From Bromus sterilis (Eukaryota > Streptophyta > Magnoliopsida > Poales > Poaceae), in NCBI GenBank assembly GCA_950022295.1, contig OX465600.1, positions 8,122,001 through 8,186,000 on the forward strand: DNA of 64,000 nt. The letters run 5' to 3'. Positions 47,144 to 57,721 of this stretch are shown piece by piece. The notes beneath the pieces are model-generated. The model did no database searches and was not told the DNA's origin. It saw only the letters and a list, made by a program, of their open reading frames with translations. A program made the position numbers and the translations under genes. The stretch's first letter is position 1. The number at the start of each line of letters is the position of its first letter.

Positions 47144-48748
47144 TCATCGGATATCTCTCAACGTCGTCGTCTCGATCAGCGGCGGGATGCTCTGCTCGTT
47201 TCTGAAGTAGTCGGTGGGATCAACGGCGGCCTTCACCGCCGCGAGCCTCCGGTAGTTGCCCACGAAGTAGCGCTCGGCCCAGACCTTGCCGCCCTCGAAC
47301 TCGCCGGCGTCGTCGTTCTGGCCGATGTCCAGGTCCCGGAAGTTCACGTACGCTCGCCTCGGGTTCTTGCTCACGTGCTGCCCCATGAAATCGTAGAGGC
47401 CGTGCATCCAGCTCTTCGCCGCCGCGCCGCCGCCGTGGCCCTGCTGCCAGTACGCGATGTACTGGATGACGTACAGCACGGCGTTCCGGTGGGGGTACGG
47501 CGTGGCGGCGGCGGCGACGCTGCGCATGAACCCGCCGTGGGGCTCCAGGAGGATGCGCCCCGAGCCGTCCATTAGGAACCAGCGGGAGAAGATGTCTTTC
47601 CACGCCGCCCTCGGGATGGCGCGCCGGACGTAGTCGGACTTGACCTTGCTGAGGAACGTTGGTGTGGCGGTCCTGTTCAGGAGCACCTCCTCCAGCGTGC
47701 CGTTGCCGGAGAAGCTGATGAAGGGTGTGGCCGTGGACTGCAGCCAGGTTATCAGCTGGCAGTCGGCGCTCGTCATGCCGAGCTCCGGGAACTGCTCGTC
47801 CATCGTCGCCACCAGCGAGGCGCACGTGCCGAGGTACAGGGCCTGGAACAGAGCCTGCCCCTGCAGGACGAGAACCCTTACGGTGAGGTCGCTGGGGAGC
47901 GACGGCGCGACGTGCTGCCATCTGGTGAGGATGTCCACGGCGCCCTGGTCGACCGTCTTCCCGATGTTGAAGACGGTCACCATCGGCGGGACCTGCGCGA
48001 GCTGCACCTTCCACGAGAGCACGATGCCGAAGCTCCCTCCGCCGCCGCCTCGGATGGCCCAGAAGAGGTCCTCCCCCATGCCGGCTCTGTCGAGGAGGTC
48101 CCCGTCGGCGTTGATCAGCTTGGCGTCGACGATATTGTCGACGGCGAGGCCATGCTTGCGCGTCATCATGCCGATGGCCCCGCCGCTGAAGTGGCCGCCC
48201 ACGCCGACGGTCGGGCACTCGCCAGCCGGGAACGCGCTCCGGGAGTCGTTCTTGGCGATGGCGTAGTACAGCTCCCCGATGGTGGCGCCGGAGTCGACCC
48301 ATGCCGTGGACTCGAGCCGGTTGACGCGAACGGCCCGGAGGCCGGCGCCGAGGTCGACCACCGCGAACACCTCGGACGGCCGCACCGACCGGTACGACAG
48401 GCCCTCGTAGTCATGCCCGCCACTGCGCACGCGGAGGCGCACGCCTTGCCCGCGGCCGCACACCACGACGGCCTGGACGTGGGAGAAGTCGCCCGGCGTC
48501 ACGATGCAGAGCGGCCTCGCCGTGGCGTTGGTGAAGAACCTGGGGTTCCAAATGGAGGAGACCAGCACGTCTGTGAAGTTGCTGGAGCTCTGCGTGTACA
48601 CCAGCTCGCTGGGTATCTTCTCCCTTAGGCATTGGAGGAAGCCATTGCCATCGCCATCGTAGGAAGCTAGGGAAGGAACAGACGTCAGGTAGCTTGAAAA
48701 GAAGGTCAGGGAAAACGCGAGAGCGAAGCCTCTGAGCAGCATACCCAT
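47144..48748 (-). CDS. Berberine bridge enzyme-like FAD-linked oxidoreductase
   Basis: Secreted flavoprotein of the BBE-like family. Relatives oxidise alkaloids, monolignols or oligosaccharides, and oligogalacturonide or cellodextrin oxidase activity is known in some; the substrate cannot be read from this sequence. 534 residues, single exon, complete. Signal peptide about 1-29. FAD-binding domain with both covalent flavin sites: H112 in RSGGHDYEGLSY and C178 in GECPTVGVGGHFSGG. The substrate domain and the C-terminal BBE motif (VNFRDLDIG...; VDPTDYFRNEQSIPP) are present. The conserved Cys pair near the N-terminus (C40, C97) should form the family disulfide. Several N-glycosylation sites. Start at the first ATG (48748); a second ATG two codons on is equally possible. 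A partial Stowaway end lies just upstream (about 48808). Intact. Confidence 0.94.
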   Translation of the reverse strand: MGMLLRGFALAFSLTFFSSYLTSVPSLASYDGDGNGFLQCLREKIPSELVYTQSSSNFTDVLVSSIWNPRFFTNATARPLCIVTPGDFSHVQAVVVCGRGQGVRLRVRSGGHDYEGLSYRSVRPSEVFAVVDLGAGLRAVRVNRLESTAWVDSGATIGELYYAIAKNDSRSAFPAGECPTVGVGGHFSGGAIGMMTRKHGLAVDNIVDAKLINADGDLLDRAGMGEDLFWAIRGGGGGSFGIVLSWKVQLAQVPPMVTVFNIGKTVDQGAVDILTRWQHVAPSLPSDLTVRVLVLQGQALFQALYLGTCASLVATMDEQFPELGMTSADCQLITWLQSTATPFISFSGNGTLEEVLLNRTATPTFLSKVKSDYVRRAIPRAAWKDIFSRWFLMDGSGRILLEPHGGFMRSVAAAATPYPHRNAVLYVIQYIAYWQQGHGGGAAAKSWMHGLYDFMGQHVSKNPRRAYVNFRDLDIGQNDDAGEFEGGKVWAERYFVGNYRRLAAVKAAVDPTDYFRNEQSIPPLIETTTLRDIR

Positions 48749-49093
48749 CTCTTTTGCTAATTCTCTGCAGCAAGAGTGTTGTGCTTCGATTATCTCATAT
48801 ACTACTGCTCCCTCCGTTCCACGTGAAATACTAAATGATTAGATAAATTTTAAATAAGTATCATCATCGTCATATAAATTGACAAGACCGTCTCAGCCTC
48901 ATCCTTTACCTAAATGTAGTCAACCACCCATGCATTATGCATACCCCTTGTTTCTATCAGTATTATCAAGTTGTTTCACTAGCACATGGTTTTTTCTAAA
49001 TTGTCTCTATCATGAGAATGTAACCTAACTCCCCAATCCTCATCACGCAAACTGCACAATAAAACAAATGGAAATGGTTCACTAACTGTTAAA

Positions 49094-49125
49094 CTAGATT
49101 AGCAAACATGCCCGTACGTGCAACG
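49094..49125 (-). mobile_element. Helitron 3' terminus, 5' end not located
   Basis: Minus strand reads a hairpin cccgttgcacgtacggg, then catgtttgctaatCTAG followed by T. It matches the terminus type at 60716. The 5' end must lie at higher coordinates and was not found with confidence. Confidence 0.55.
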
Positions 49126-49339
49126 GGAGAAAATATACCCATTAATTTTTTTTCTTATGGAAGAGAAAGTGGATGGTTCGATAATCTTGTCATGCAGATG
49201 TGATGATTTGGATTAGCATATTGTCATGTAATTGCACAAGCTCGTGTGCACTGATCCATCCAGCAAGATAGCAAGCATTTCTCAAAACAAAAGAGGTATC
49301 AGAAAAACATAAGACCTAGAATGATACTCTGCTATTGTA

Positions 49340-50488
49340 TCAAACCTCCTCACGTCGTCTGTGGGGCGTGAGGAGGTGGAGGATGAGGGATGGCAGGAGG
49401 TGCGTCCACGGCACGGTCCACGTCGTCCGACGTTGTCTGCTCCGGCAATTGCTTCTCGTCCCATCCCTGCTTGGCTTCATGGTAGATGTTGTAGATGCCT
49501 GGCTCCGGGGCACCGTGCAGTTGATTGCAGAGACCTGCTTCGATGCTCTCGTTGTTTGGTGAATGGCCACCGTGCGCGTGGATGCCGCAATCCCTGGCGT
49601 CCTCTGAGCTCGTTGGCATGTCTTGCCTCGCCACCGTTGTCTCACCTTGGCACCGTGCATCGTCATGATCCAGCTCCATCCCAGGGCTCGGTGAAATCCA
49701 CGCTCCCATCCAAGGTGCTTCATGGTAGATCTTGGGCATCAATTGTTTCTTCTACCGCTTGCTCGACAACTCCGTCTGAGGTGGTTTTGCAGTCCGCTCT
49801 GGATAATCAGAGTGCGCTACTGCAAGGCTGGTTGGAGCGAGTTGGGAGCTTTCTGGAGCGGGCGGAGGCTGCTTTGAGTAGGCTCACCCTTTTTCCGGCT
49901 ATGTTGCAGACTGCTCAGACGCTTTGTCCTTCTATTGTGGCCGATGTTCGCTCCGCAAAAGACAAGGGGGTGGAGTTATATGGTAGTTTCTCTCCTCGTG
50001 TTGGAGACTACTCGTCGTCGTTGTCGGCCTCGCCTCATGTGGTGTCTACCACTGAGGGCGAGTCTATTGCCGTGCTGGTAGCTCCAGTGTTACAGATCAT
50101 GCCCGAGCTTGAAGGAGAGCTATGAAGCCAACAACTCAGGTGACTGCCTCCGGGTGGAGAAATCAAAGGGGAGTAAGAGTAAGAAGTGTGACACCAAAGG
50201 AAAGGCGTTCACAATTTCATGATGGATGATGCTCATTTTCTCGGGCTGTCGAGGTGGTTTCGGTTGTCTGAGTTGTTGTTATTGATGTTCTTGTCCAAGG
50301 TATCGATGCATCATATATATGTTGAGTGTTCTGGTGCTTGTGTGTTGGGAACGTTCGACGAGTTGTGTGAGTAGTCCTTTTTTGGACTGTTTGTATCGGT
50401 TTTTTCCCGGTTTTCCATAAATTAATTGGGCAATTCTCTCCTTAATTAATCGATGAGGCAATTCTTTTGCCTCCGTTTCGAAAAAAAA
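49340..50488 (+). mobile_element. Retroelement fragment with zinc-knuckle ORF and poly-A tail
   Basis: Carries the ORF at 49361-50125 and ends with a gaggcaattcttttgcctcc phrase and a run of A at about 50478-50488, as LINE copies of grasses do. No reverse transcriptase is present, so it is a 3'-internal deletion or a non-autonomous derivative. The target duplication was not resolved. Confidence 0.6.
49361..50125 (+). CDS. Retroelement nucleic-acid-binding protein with two CCHC knuckles
   Basis: 254 codons, open. Two zinc knuckles: CCRCLAPGHRAVDC and CSRCLVNGHRARGC, spaced as in retrotransposon ORF1/gag proteins. The rest is Ser/Leu-rich without a known domain (GWLERVGSFLERAEAALSRL could be a helix). 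It lies inside a poly-A-tailed element, so it is transposon-derived rather than a host gene. The first ATG is weak evidence for a start; the element may be 5'-truncated. No function in the cell is inferred. Confidence 0.55.
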   Translation: MGREEVEDEGWQEVRPRHGPRRPTLSAPAIASRPIPAWLHGRCCRCLAPGHRAVDCRDLLRCSRCLVNGHRARGCRNPWRPLSSLACLASPPLSHLGTVHRHDPAPSQGSVKSTLPSKVLHGRSWASIVSSTACSTTPSEVVLQSALDNQSALLQGWLERVGSFLERAEAALSRLTLFPAMLQTAQTLCPSIVADVRSAKDKGVELYGSFSPRVGDYSSSLSASPHVVSTTEGESIAVLVAPVLQIMPELEGEL

Positions 50489-51453
50489 AAACCTATGTGC
50501 ACACAGTTGTGGCATGCCAATTAGGATAACGGTTTTAAGCCAATACTCAATTATGCCTGCAGATGAGTTGGGCAAAGAAGTTATAGATTCCTGAGAACAA
50601 ATCACTGAGATTGATTCAAAACACTTGATTGTGCTGGTTGAGAGGATGAAACAGAACAGAAGAAATCTCTCCTCAAGTTAGTTTCTCAAATGTTATGCTT
50701 TCTGTTATTTTGTCTTTAGTTTTTTTTTACAAAAAAATCTTGTACCAGTTAATATGATGTTATTACCATATTGACAGATTGAGGGCCATTTTTGCGGGGG
50801 CTATGTTCCACATATAGTACAAGGAAGAAGGGCGAAGCATATATTGAGGAACTTCTGTTCAGTCAAGCAGAGTGTCCGATGCTGCTTCAAGTTAAGAACC
50901 TCTGTATCCTCCATTGTAGTGCTATTTTCTTAATGCCGGTGCAGAAGTGTTGTAACAAAGTTTATTATTTACACCCGTTCGACTATTCATCAGAGCACGC
51001 GAACTATTTTGTCTGATTTCTTACACCAGGTTTCTGTGCTGCAGAATCATAAAGAAGTTGTCGGTTACAGTTTTCTGATTTTTTCAGAGAAACAAACGAG
51101 CTTCAGTGGAGGTATTACTCAATGCGACCAGCTACCTGGAGTGTGAGGCACAACATATTGTTCCCAGGATGTCGCATGAGAAGAGGTGGTGTACCTATTC
51201 TCACATCGTTAGCCAGCAGACTAGCACAACTTAGAAAATGCTTCCATTACCAGCACATTCAGTGCCTTGAACAAACGAGCAAATGCACATCCACAGGCAA
51301 ATAGAACTCATGCGTGGAAGTAGTATGGCCAGATTCCCAGATTTTTTTCTATGAAGAGAAGAGTTTAACATGCCCATTTCTGCGTGATTATCACAATCAA
51401 CTGATTCCAATGTTTCAGCAAACCATGGAACTTCTAGCAAAAGATAAAATTTA
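50489..51453. other. Gene-free spacer
   Basis: Short unsupported frames only (for example 50792-51016). No recognisable gene. Confidence 0.4.
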
Positions 51454-52306
51454 GGGACAATTACATTTTTGCCCCTAGTTCTGCCGGCCCGTGGGTTTTG
51501 CCCTTACTTTTCGGCTTTGCTCAGTTTTGCCCTTAAATTTGTCTGAGGTCATCCGAACGCCCTTTGACCGTTTGACCAATACTTTGAAAATGCATAACAA
51601 ATTCATATGAACTCAGAAAAATGCAAATAAGATATCAAAATGTTTAAAAAAGCATTACCTGTAAGTGCATGTTATTAGCATTCACGAACAAAATAATATT
51701 TAAACTACTTGAGGTTATTAATGTTATTAACATTATTAAACATTAAAGGGTATAAACAATACATTTTCATGATTAAAAATGACATGCGAATGTAGGTGAT
51801 GTCTTCTGAACATTCTGATATCTTATTTGCATTTTTCTGGGTATATATGAAGTTGTTATGCATTTTCAAATGACTTTGACCATTAATTTTAAAATTCATA
51901 ACAAGTTCATGTGAATTCAAAAAATCTCAAATAAGATATCAGAATGGTCAGCAGACATCACCTAAACTTGCATGCCGTTTTTATTCATGATTTTTTTATT
52001 GTTTACACATTTTTATTTTTAATAATGTTAAGAACGTTAGTAACCTTGGGTAGGTTAACAATTAATATTTTCATATGTGCAAATGATACACACATAAAGG
52101 AAATGCTTTTCTGAATAATTAAATATCTTATTTGCATTTTTCTAAGTTCATATGAATTTGTTATACATTTTTTAAGTATTGGTCAAACGGTCAAAGGGCG
52201 TTCGGATGACCCGAGGGACAAATCTAAGGGCAAAACTGAGCAGAGCCGAAAAGTAAGGGCAAAACCCACGGGCTGGCAAAACTAAGGGCAAAAATGCAAT
52301 TGTCCC
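51454..52306. mobile_element. Mutator-type MITE with long inverted ends and 9-bp target duplication
   Basis: About 110-bp terminal inverted repeats begin gggacaatt and read through phrases such as tttgcccttacttttcgg and the inverse. A second inner pair (ggtcaaacggtcaaaggg) extends them. Flanked by perfect TAAAATTTA at 51445-51453 and 52307-52315. A 9-bp duplication with long TIRs is the Mutator signature. No transposase. Confidence 0.88.
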
Positions 52307-52315
52307 TAAAATTTA

Positions 52316-52847
52316 TCCAACCGATCCACATGGGAGCAAATTTCATTACCTTCTTTAGATAACAAAACAGGGAGTTACCGCGCTAATCACTAACGACAGG
52401 GAAACTAAATTATTTCTATGTCAGGTCCAAATTACTGCTACTAAGGTCACCGCGCTAATCGCTAACGACAGGGAAACTAAAATGAAACAAAGTCATGTAA
52501 TGAGAAACCAGAGCTACCATACTTACAAGCAGCACCAAGGGTTGCCAAACGATCAAGCTCCAGCTAGATACCAGCCAAAAGGATCATCAGTTTCAAAACA
52601 TCAGCTTCACTCCAACTTTGATGAAACAGAGAGGCGCACAACTTCCCCACACTGCACTACCTCCTTCCAAACATGAAGGAATATGGAATCTCCATGTGTG
52701 CATAGGAGCAGCACAGACCATCATCTGTTTATTCATCCTCCCTGTTTTTCAGAGGAAATAATGAATACAACAAGAAAAATAAAGTATAAATGGTGTACAT
52801 AGTTCTTAGCTTGCTTAAACAGGTAGTAGTATGTAACTGATCTGCAG
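52316..52847. other. Gene-free spacer
   Basis: A phrase of about 25 bp (caccgcgctaatc / accgcgctaatcgctaacgac) occurs twice around 52377 and 52448. Otherwise it is the 3' flank of the DUF4220 gene. Confidence 0.4.
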
Positions 52848-54842
52848 TTACCTTGGAATATAGATGGCGAATGCATCCTTCACAGCCACACCCGCAATGG
52901 AATCGATTGATTCAGTATTGGTGATCTGAATCCTTCTAAGCTGGGAATCCCCGAGCCGGTAATGGGCCATGAGCAGCCAGACGAAGGTGATGAGCTCTCC
53001 TCCTCTGCTCAGCTGCGCCGCGTGGGTCTCTGTCCTTGACTTGCCAGCAGCGTATATAAGGAGCCTCATCCACATGCATGCCAGCTCCGCCAGTGCTGCC
53101 TCACTTTGTGGGATAACGTATTTATCAAACCCCGACTCCATCCTCTTGACTCGTGCTGCCTCACTTCGTGGGATAATGTATTTATCAAACCCCGCCTCCA
53201 TCCTCTTGACTACAGCTATTTGCTGACATTCCTCCAGCGTCGCAACCGCGCTGATAGACAGAGGCAGCATCGTAGGGTGGGTAATCAAAAGATATATCAT
53301 GTAGTTTGACAGATGCCGGCAGACGATTGCATATCGCAACATCTTTCTTTGAACAGGAGTATATGTGAACCCCTTCTTTTGCTCAAAAACATCAGGAGTA
53401 TATTTACTAAAGTATACCTCGGTGAAGGTATGCATCAAAACAATAGCATTGCCAAAATCAGCAGCTAAGGAATCTTGTATTTCTTGCAGCAGTAGGCCAA
53501 GGTTTGGCCATTCTCGCGGTCCCGAATGCTGGCGTTGAGAGTAGATTTCATCATGTAAGATACTAACCTCCTCCGCGATGCACTCCATCATCACCGGACT
53601 CACACGAATAAACTCCATGTCCAACAGCTTGCTCAACCAAAATAGTTTCTCTTTTTTGCAACCGATCAAATCCACAAACAATTTTCTAACCAAAATCATC
53701 AGTCCCTTTTTTAATGTCCATTGGTGGTTGCTGTTAGTTAACCTCAACCAGCTGCGGAAATTGTACTGTCCCATAGAGCTGGGCCACCGTTGGTTGCTCT
53801 CCGGCCATCCGATGGAGAAAAAGATCCAAGGCAACCAGGAAAGTGCACTTAATCTTCTAACCTTCAACCACACCCATGTCCATGGTGACATCATGAAAAC
53901 AGACATTGCACATATTTCTAGGAAAAACCCTCCGATAAACAGAGAATATGTGATTACAATGTCATGTTTGCTATATCCATGCTTGTTGCTTCTATGGAAG
54001 AGCACAAAAGCAACACTAATGGATACTTGAGAGATGCATCTAAGTATGATGACAGTCCTTGTTCGTAGCACAAGAGCCTTAGTGTAGAGATCTTCATACA
54101 TTATGCCAAGCTGAAGCCTCACTATCTTGATCATTTCCTGGGGGTTATTCAGTGTGTCATCGCTCAAAGGGGTGTCATTAAACAGGCTGCGGGCCGAAAA
54201 CATGCCAAGGACATATTGCATTGACTTGAGAGCAGTGATAACAGTATCAGCAAAGAAATGGAGAGGACCCACATCCGGCAACCGTTTCTTGTAGTGATAT
54301 CCAGTTGAGCTTTGAAGGCTATCAAGGCTCCCACACCTGAGAGACCATGTTCTTTCTCCATACTTGATAATACCAGAAACAAAAACCAAGATACATGAAA
54401 CTTGAAGCTCTAGACTGTGTCTTCCGATGGACTTCCAGAAGACATATAGAGCCAGGAGTACTTGCACCGCCAGATTCAAAAAATGCCTCGACCACAAGTT
54501 ATTGTCCTCCATGGCAAAAGCAGTAATTGTGTCCTGCCCACCAAGATGGACGAGGAGAAATGGTGTCCAGAAGAACATAAGTGCTTGGGTATTGCTTTGT
54601 ATTTCAGTGGTGGTATCGTCATGTCTTGAGAGACAACCTAGTGCATAAATTGCTACCAAGTCTGCCCCCAAATAAGTTATCCAGAGAGAGAGCCTTAGGA
54701 ATCCATTGCTGCTATGCCGCCGAAGGCTACCAGCAAAGAAGAGGAAAAATTGCAGAGTGAAACTGAGGAGCACCAATAGCTGGATCTCCCACTTAGTAAA
54801 TAATTTATTTAATTTCACCATGGCATGCATGGTAGGTTCCAT
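52848..54842 (-). CDS. DUF4220/DUF594 multi-pass membrane protein
   Basis: 664 residues, one exon, complete. N-terminal DUF4220 region with several hydrophobic segments (WEIQLLVLLSFTLQFFLFFA; ITYLGADLVAIYALGCLS; FWTPFLLVHLGGQDTITAFA, a family hallmark; FLNLAVQVLLALYVFW; ITYSLFIGGFFLEICAMSVF). C-terminal DUF594 region near 605-655 (AELACMWMRLLIYAAGKSRT; THAAQLSRGGELITFVWLLM). This large, rapidly evolving grass family has no agreed function; most members stay uncharacterised. A 20-residue unit is duplicated in tandem at about residues 544-583 (KRMEAGFDKYIIPRSEAA / KRMESGFDKYVIPQSEAA), matching a 60-bp DNA repeat. Start chosen at 54842 (MEPTMHAMVKL); nearby in-frame ATGs follow at codons 5 and 8. 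Confidence 0.9.
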   Translation of the reverse strand: MEPTMHAMVKLNKLFTKWEIQLLVLLSFTLQFFLFFAGSLRRHSSNGFLRLSLWITYLGADLVAIYALGCLSRHDDTTTEIQSNTQALMFFWTPFLLVHLGGQDTITAFAMEDNNLWSRHFLNLAVQVLLALYVFWKSIGRHSLELQVSCILVFVSGIIKYGERTWSLRCGSLDSLQSSTGYHYKKRLPDVGPLHFFADTVITALKSMQYVLGMFSARSLFNDTPLSDDTLNNPQEMIKIVRLQLGIMYEDLYTKALVLRTRTVIILRCISQVSISVAFVLFHRSNKHGYSKHDIVITYSLFIGGFFLEICAMSVFMMSPWTWVWLKVRRLSALSWLPWIFFSIGWPESNQRWPSSMGQYNFRSWLRLTNSNHQWTLKKGLMILVRKLFVDLIGCKKEKLFWLSKLLDMEFIRVSPVMMECIAEEVSILHDEIYSQRQHSGPREWPNLGLLLQEIQDSLAADFGNAIVLMHTFTEVYFSKYTPDVFEQKKGFTYTPVQRKMLRYAIVCRHLSNYMIYLLITHPTMLPLSISAVATLEECQQIAVVKRMEAGFDKYIIPRSEAARVKRMESGFDKYVIPQSEAALAELACMWMRLLIYAAGKSRTETHAAQLSRGGELITFVWLLMAHYRLGDSQLRRIQITNTESIDSIAGVAVKDAFAIYIPR
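53094..53213 (-). repeat. 60-bp tandem repeat inside the DUF594 coding region
   Basis: Units 53094-53153 and 53154-53213 differ at a few bases and keep the reading frame. They encode the duplicated 20-residue block. Confidence 0.9.
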
Positions 54843-55235
54843 GTGCCTGAGACCACCTGAGAAAGATGCAAAGGTTATGCCATTGGGTTTGAATTTTGCA
54901 AAATATACATCAATAATTCCTCAAATTCAACTTTTTTCGCACAAAACAAAAAAACTAATTCATCAACTTAATTATTGTATGATATTATCGCAATGGGCTA
55001 ATGGCTTGGATCAAATGTAAAATCATAACTCGATTCAAAACAGAACGGCTCAGGGTGCGGTTAGGATTCGAGGGCTTCTGGATCTGGATCTGCATTATTG
55101 ATGGATGATGCAAGTCATATTTAGATGTGCGGTGTAAATTCCTTTCAAATTCGGGGATGGTAGACCACATGGTTGCATGGCCAATGGGTGGTGGAGCGGC
55201 GTGTAACCCGGACACTTCCTCCCTCGTAGGAGCGA
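54843..55235. other. Upstream flank of the DUF4220 gene
   Basis: No gene. It should hold the promoter of the gene ending at 52848, but I see no unambiguous TATA box. Confidence 0.35.
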
Positions 55236-55636
55236 TGTCCTGATCCGGATCTGGAGACTAGACCTCGCGCTCCACTGAAGGCATCGGTGGCACGGGTGAG
55301 TTGTTGAGTGAATGCTTCGTGCCTTGGCGATGGCAGCGGCGACATCCGTGGGTGTCACACTCTTTTTGAAGACGTCATCGTGGTTCGTCTCTCCGTATCA
55401 AGACCCTGGGTGAAGGCCATTGTCTGACTGGACTCGGCATCGGCAATGCTATGTGGCATCTTCCCTTTTGAGGGTGTTGACATGGAGTCTAGGTGTGCTA
55501 GGGTGTAGCATGAGGTTGTGTGTAGTTCTCCCGTTGTTCTTTGTTGATAGCGTAGGTGTCTGCGTACACCGATTATCTCAGGATCGGTTTTGTAAGAGGG
55601 TTACCTCCACAACTTGTATCATTCGGTACCTTGCTT
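55236..55636 (+). repeat. Direct repeat, left copy, about 400 bp
   Basis: Shares with 56863-57263 the same order of phrases (ggcatcggtggcacg, tgtgctagggtgtagcatga, gattatctcaggatcggtt). It looks like a LINE 3' untranslated region. The two copies flank the RTE fragment. Confidence 0.75.
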
Positions 55637-55639
55637 GAT

Positions 55640-56778
55640 TTTTCTATCTATAAAGAGGGGCGCCGCGTAAGAAGAATGATACGCGTGACCAAAAATCAGT
55701 TTGATTTCATGCTTGGAAGGTCCAGCATGGAAGCCATTTTCTTGATACGATAACTTATGAAGAGATACAAGGAGCAAAAAAGGAACTGCATATGGTGTTT
55801 ATTGACTTGGAGAAGGCCTACGACAAGATACAGCGGAATGTCATGTGGTGGAAGTTGGAAAAACATAAAATATCAACAAAGTACATTACCCTTATCAAGG
55901 TTATGTACGACAATGTTGTGACAAGTGTGCGAACAAGTGATGGCGACACTGATGACTTCCCAATCAAAATAGGACAGCACCAAGGATCAGCTTTGAGCCC
56001 CTTATCTTTTCGCATTGGTGATGGATGAGGTCACACGGGATATACAAGGGGACATCCCATGGTGTATGCTCTTTGCAGACGATGTGGTGCTAGTCGATGA
56101 TGGTCGGGTGGGGGTTAATAAAAAGTTGGAGCTATGGAGACAGACTTTAGAATCGAAAGGTTATAGGCTTAGTAGAACTAAAACTGAGTACATGAGGTGC
56201 GGTTTTAGTACTACTAACCATGAGAAAGAGGAGGAAGTTAGCCTTGATGAGCAAGTGGTACCTCAGAAGGACACATTTAGATATTTGGGGTCAATGTTGC
56301 AAAAGGATGGTGATACTGATGAAAACGTTAGTCATCGAAACAAAGTTGGATGGCTAAAGTGACGCATCAAAAGCTAAAAGGCAAGTTTTATAGAACGGCG
56401 ATTCGACCTGCGATTTTGTATGGTGCTGAATGTTGGCCAACTAAAAGGCGACATGTCCAACAACTAGGTGTGGCAGAGATGCGCATGTTGAAATGGGCAT
56501 GTGGCCACACAAGGAATGATCGGATCCGGAATGATGATATACGAGAGAGAGTTGGGGTGGCACCAATTGAAAAAAAACTTGTCCAACATCGTCTGAGATG
56601 GTTTGGGCATATCCAGCGTAGGCCTTCTGAAGTGCCGGTGCATATCGGGCGGTTAAAGCGTGCTGATAATGACAAGAGAGGTCGGGGGAAGCCAAACTTG
56701 ACTTGGGAGGAGTCCGTGAAGAGATATCTGAAGGACTGGGCTATCAACAAAGATCTAGCTCTGAACATGGGTGCGTGA
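55640..56778 (+). pseudogene. RTE-type LINE reverse transcriptase fragment, frameshifted
   Basis: Pieces in three frames: MVFIDLEKAYDKIQRNVMWW (55792-56028), MLFADDVVLVDD with the catalytic FADD box (56015-56362), and the C-terminal part LYGAECWPTKRRHVQQLGVA... RLRWFGHIQRRPSEVPVH (56350-56778). This is the RTE-clade pattern of plant genomes. The endonuclease and N-terminal RT are missing, and frame breaks lie near 56020 and 56355. Dead copy. Confidence 0.85.
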
Positions 56779-56862
56779 AAGTTAGCTATCCACGTGCCAG
56801 AACAGCGATTTGGTCTTGATATCTTTTGGGTTTAAGCTCTAGCCCACCCAGCTCCTAGGGGC

Positions 56863-57263
56863 GGTGTCATGATCCTGATTTGGGGACTAGACCTCCTCGC
56901 GCTCACTATGGCGGCATCGGTGGCACGAATGAGTTGCCGAGCGAAAGCTTGGTGCCTTTGCATCGGCGGCGGCAACATCCACGGGTGTCACGTCCTTCTT
57001 GAAGGCGTCATCGTGATTCTTCTCTTAGTGTCAAGGCCTTGGGTGAAGACCTTTGTCCGATTGGACTCGGCAACGGCGACGGCCTGCATCTTGAGGGTGT
57101 TGCCGTGGAGCCTACGTGTGCTAGGGTGTAGCATGAGGTTGTGTGTAGTTCTTTCGATGCTCTCTGTTGTTAGCGTAATCTGCGTGCGCCGATTATCTCA
57201 GGATCGGTTGTGTGAGACTACTACCTCACCATCCTGTATCGTTTGATTGTGTACCTTGTGTGA
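56863..57263 (+). repeat. Direct repeat, right copy, interrupted by a Helitron
   Basis: Homologous to 55236-55636. The match resumes after the Helitron at about 57668 (ctataaagagggg), so the Helitron inserted into this copy. Confidence 0.7.
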
Positions 57264-57667
57264 TCTATACTTCTTATAAGACAAAACCCCACTATAGATC
57301 ATTTAAGTTGTCTATCTCAACATGCAAGCTATCCACATCATCTATTCTCTTAGCCAATCAATTATCCATGTCACCCACTTAGGTCATTTAAATTGTCTCT
57401 CTTTACATGCAAGCTATGCACATCATTCATTTCTTAGCCAATCAATTGTCCATCTCATCTCAACTAATATATTTATTAATCTCTATATGCAATCTCCATA
57501 TCAACCATATTTTAATCATTTTATTGTCCACCCTAATAATTTTAATACACACATGTTTTTGTTGCATTTTCACATAGAAAAATTAATATATCACACTTTT
57601 ATACTTTTTATTTATACATATAGTTTTATAGCAATTCCCGCAGCAACGCGCGGGGTATACTTCAAGT
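57264..57667 (+). mobile_element. Short non-autonomous Helitron, 404 bp
   Basis: Starts A|TCTATACTTCTTATAAG and ends with cccgcagcaacgcgcggggt and atacttCAAG|T. Same family as 32581-33026. The final CTAG is mutated to CAAG. Confidence 0.72.
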
Positions 57668-57721
57668 TGTTTCAATAATAATGGGCGGAAACCTATTTTC
57701 TGGATCTATAAAGAGGGGAAG

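Noticed and set aside
47220..48302. Second minus-strand frame and plus-strand frames inside the BBE-like gene
   Set aside because: Arg/His-rich composition and no domain; the overlapping 534-codon frame has both flavin attachment sites.
56863..57263. The direct repeats around the RTE fragment as LTRs
   Set aside because: They lack TG..CA ends, a primer-binding site and a polypurine tract; the enclosed reverse transcriptase is of the non-LTR RTE type.
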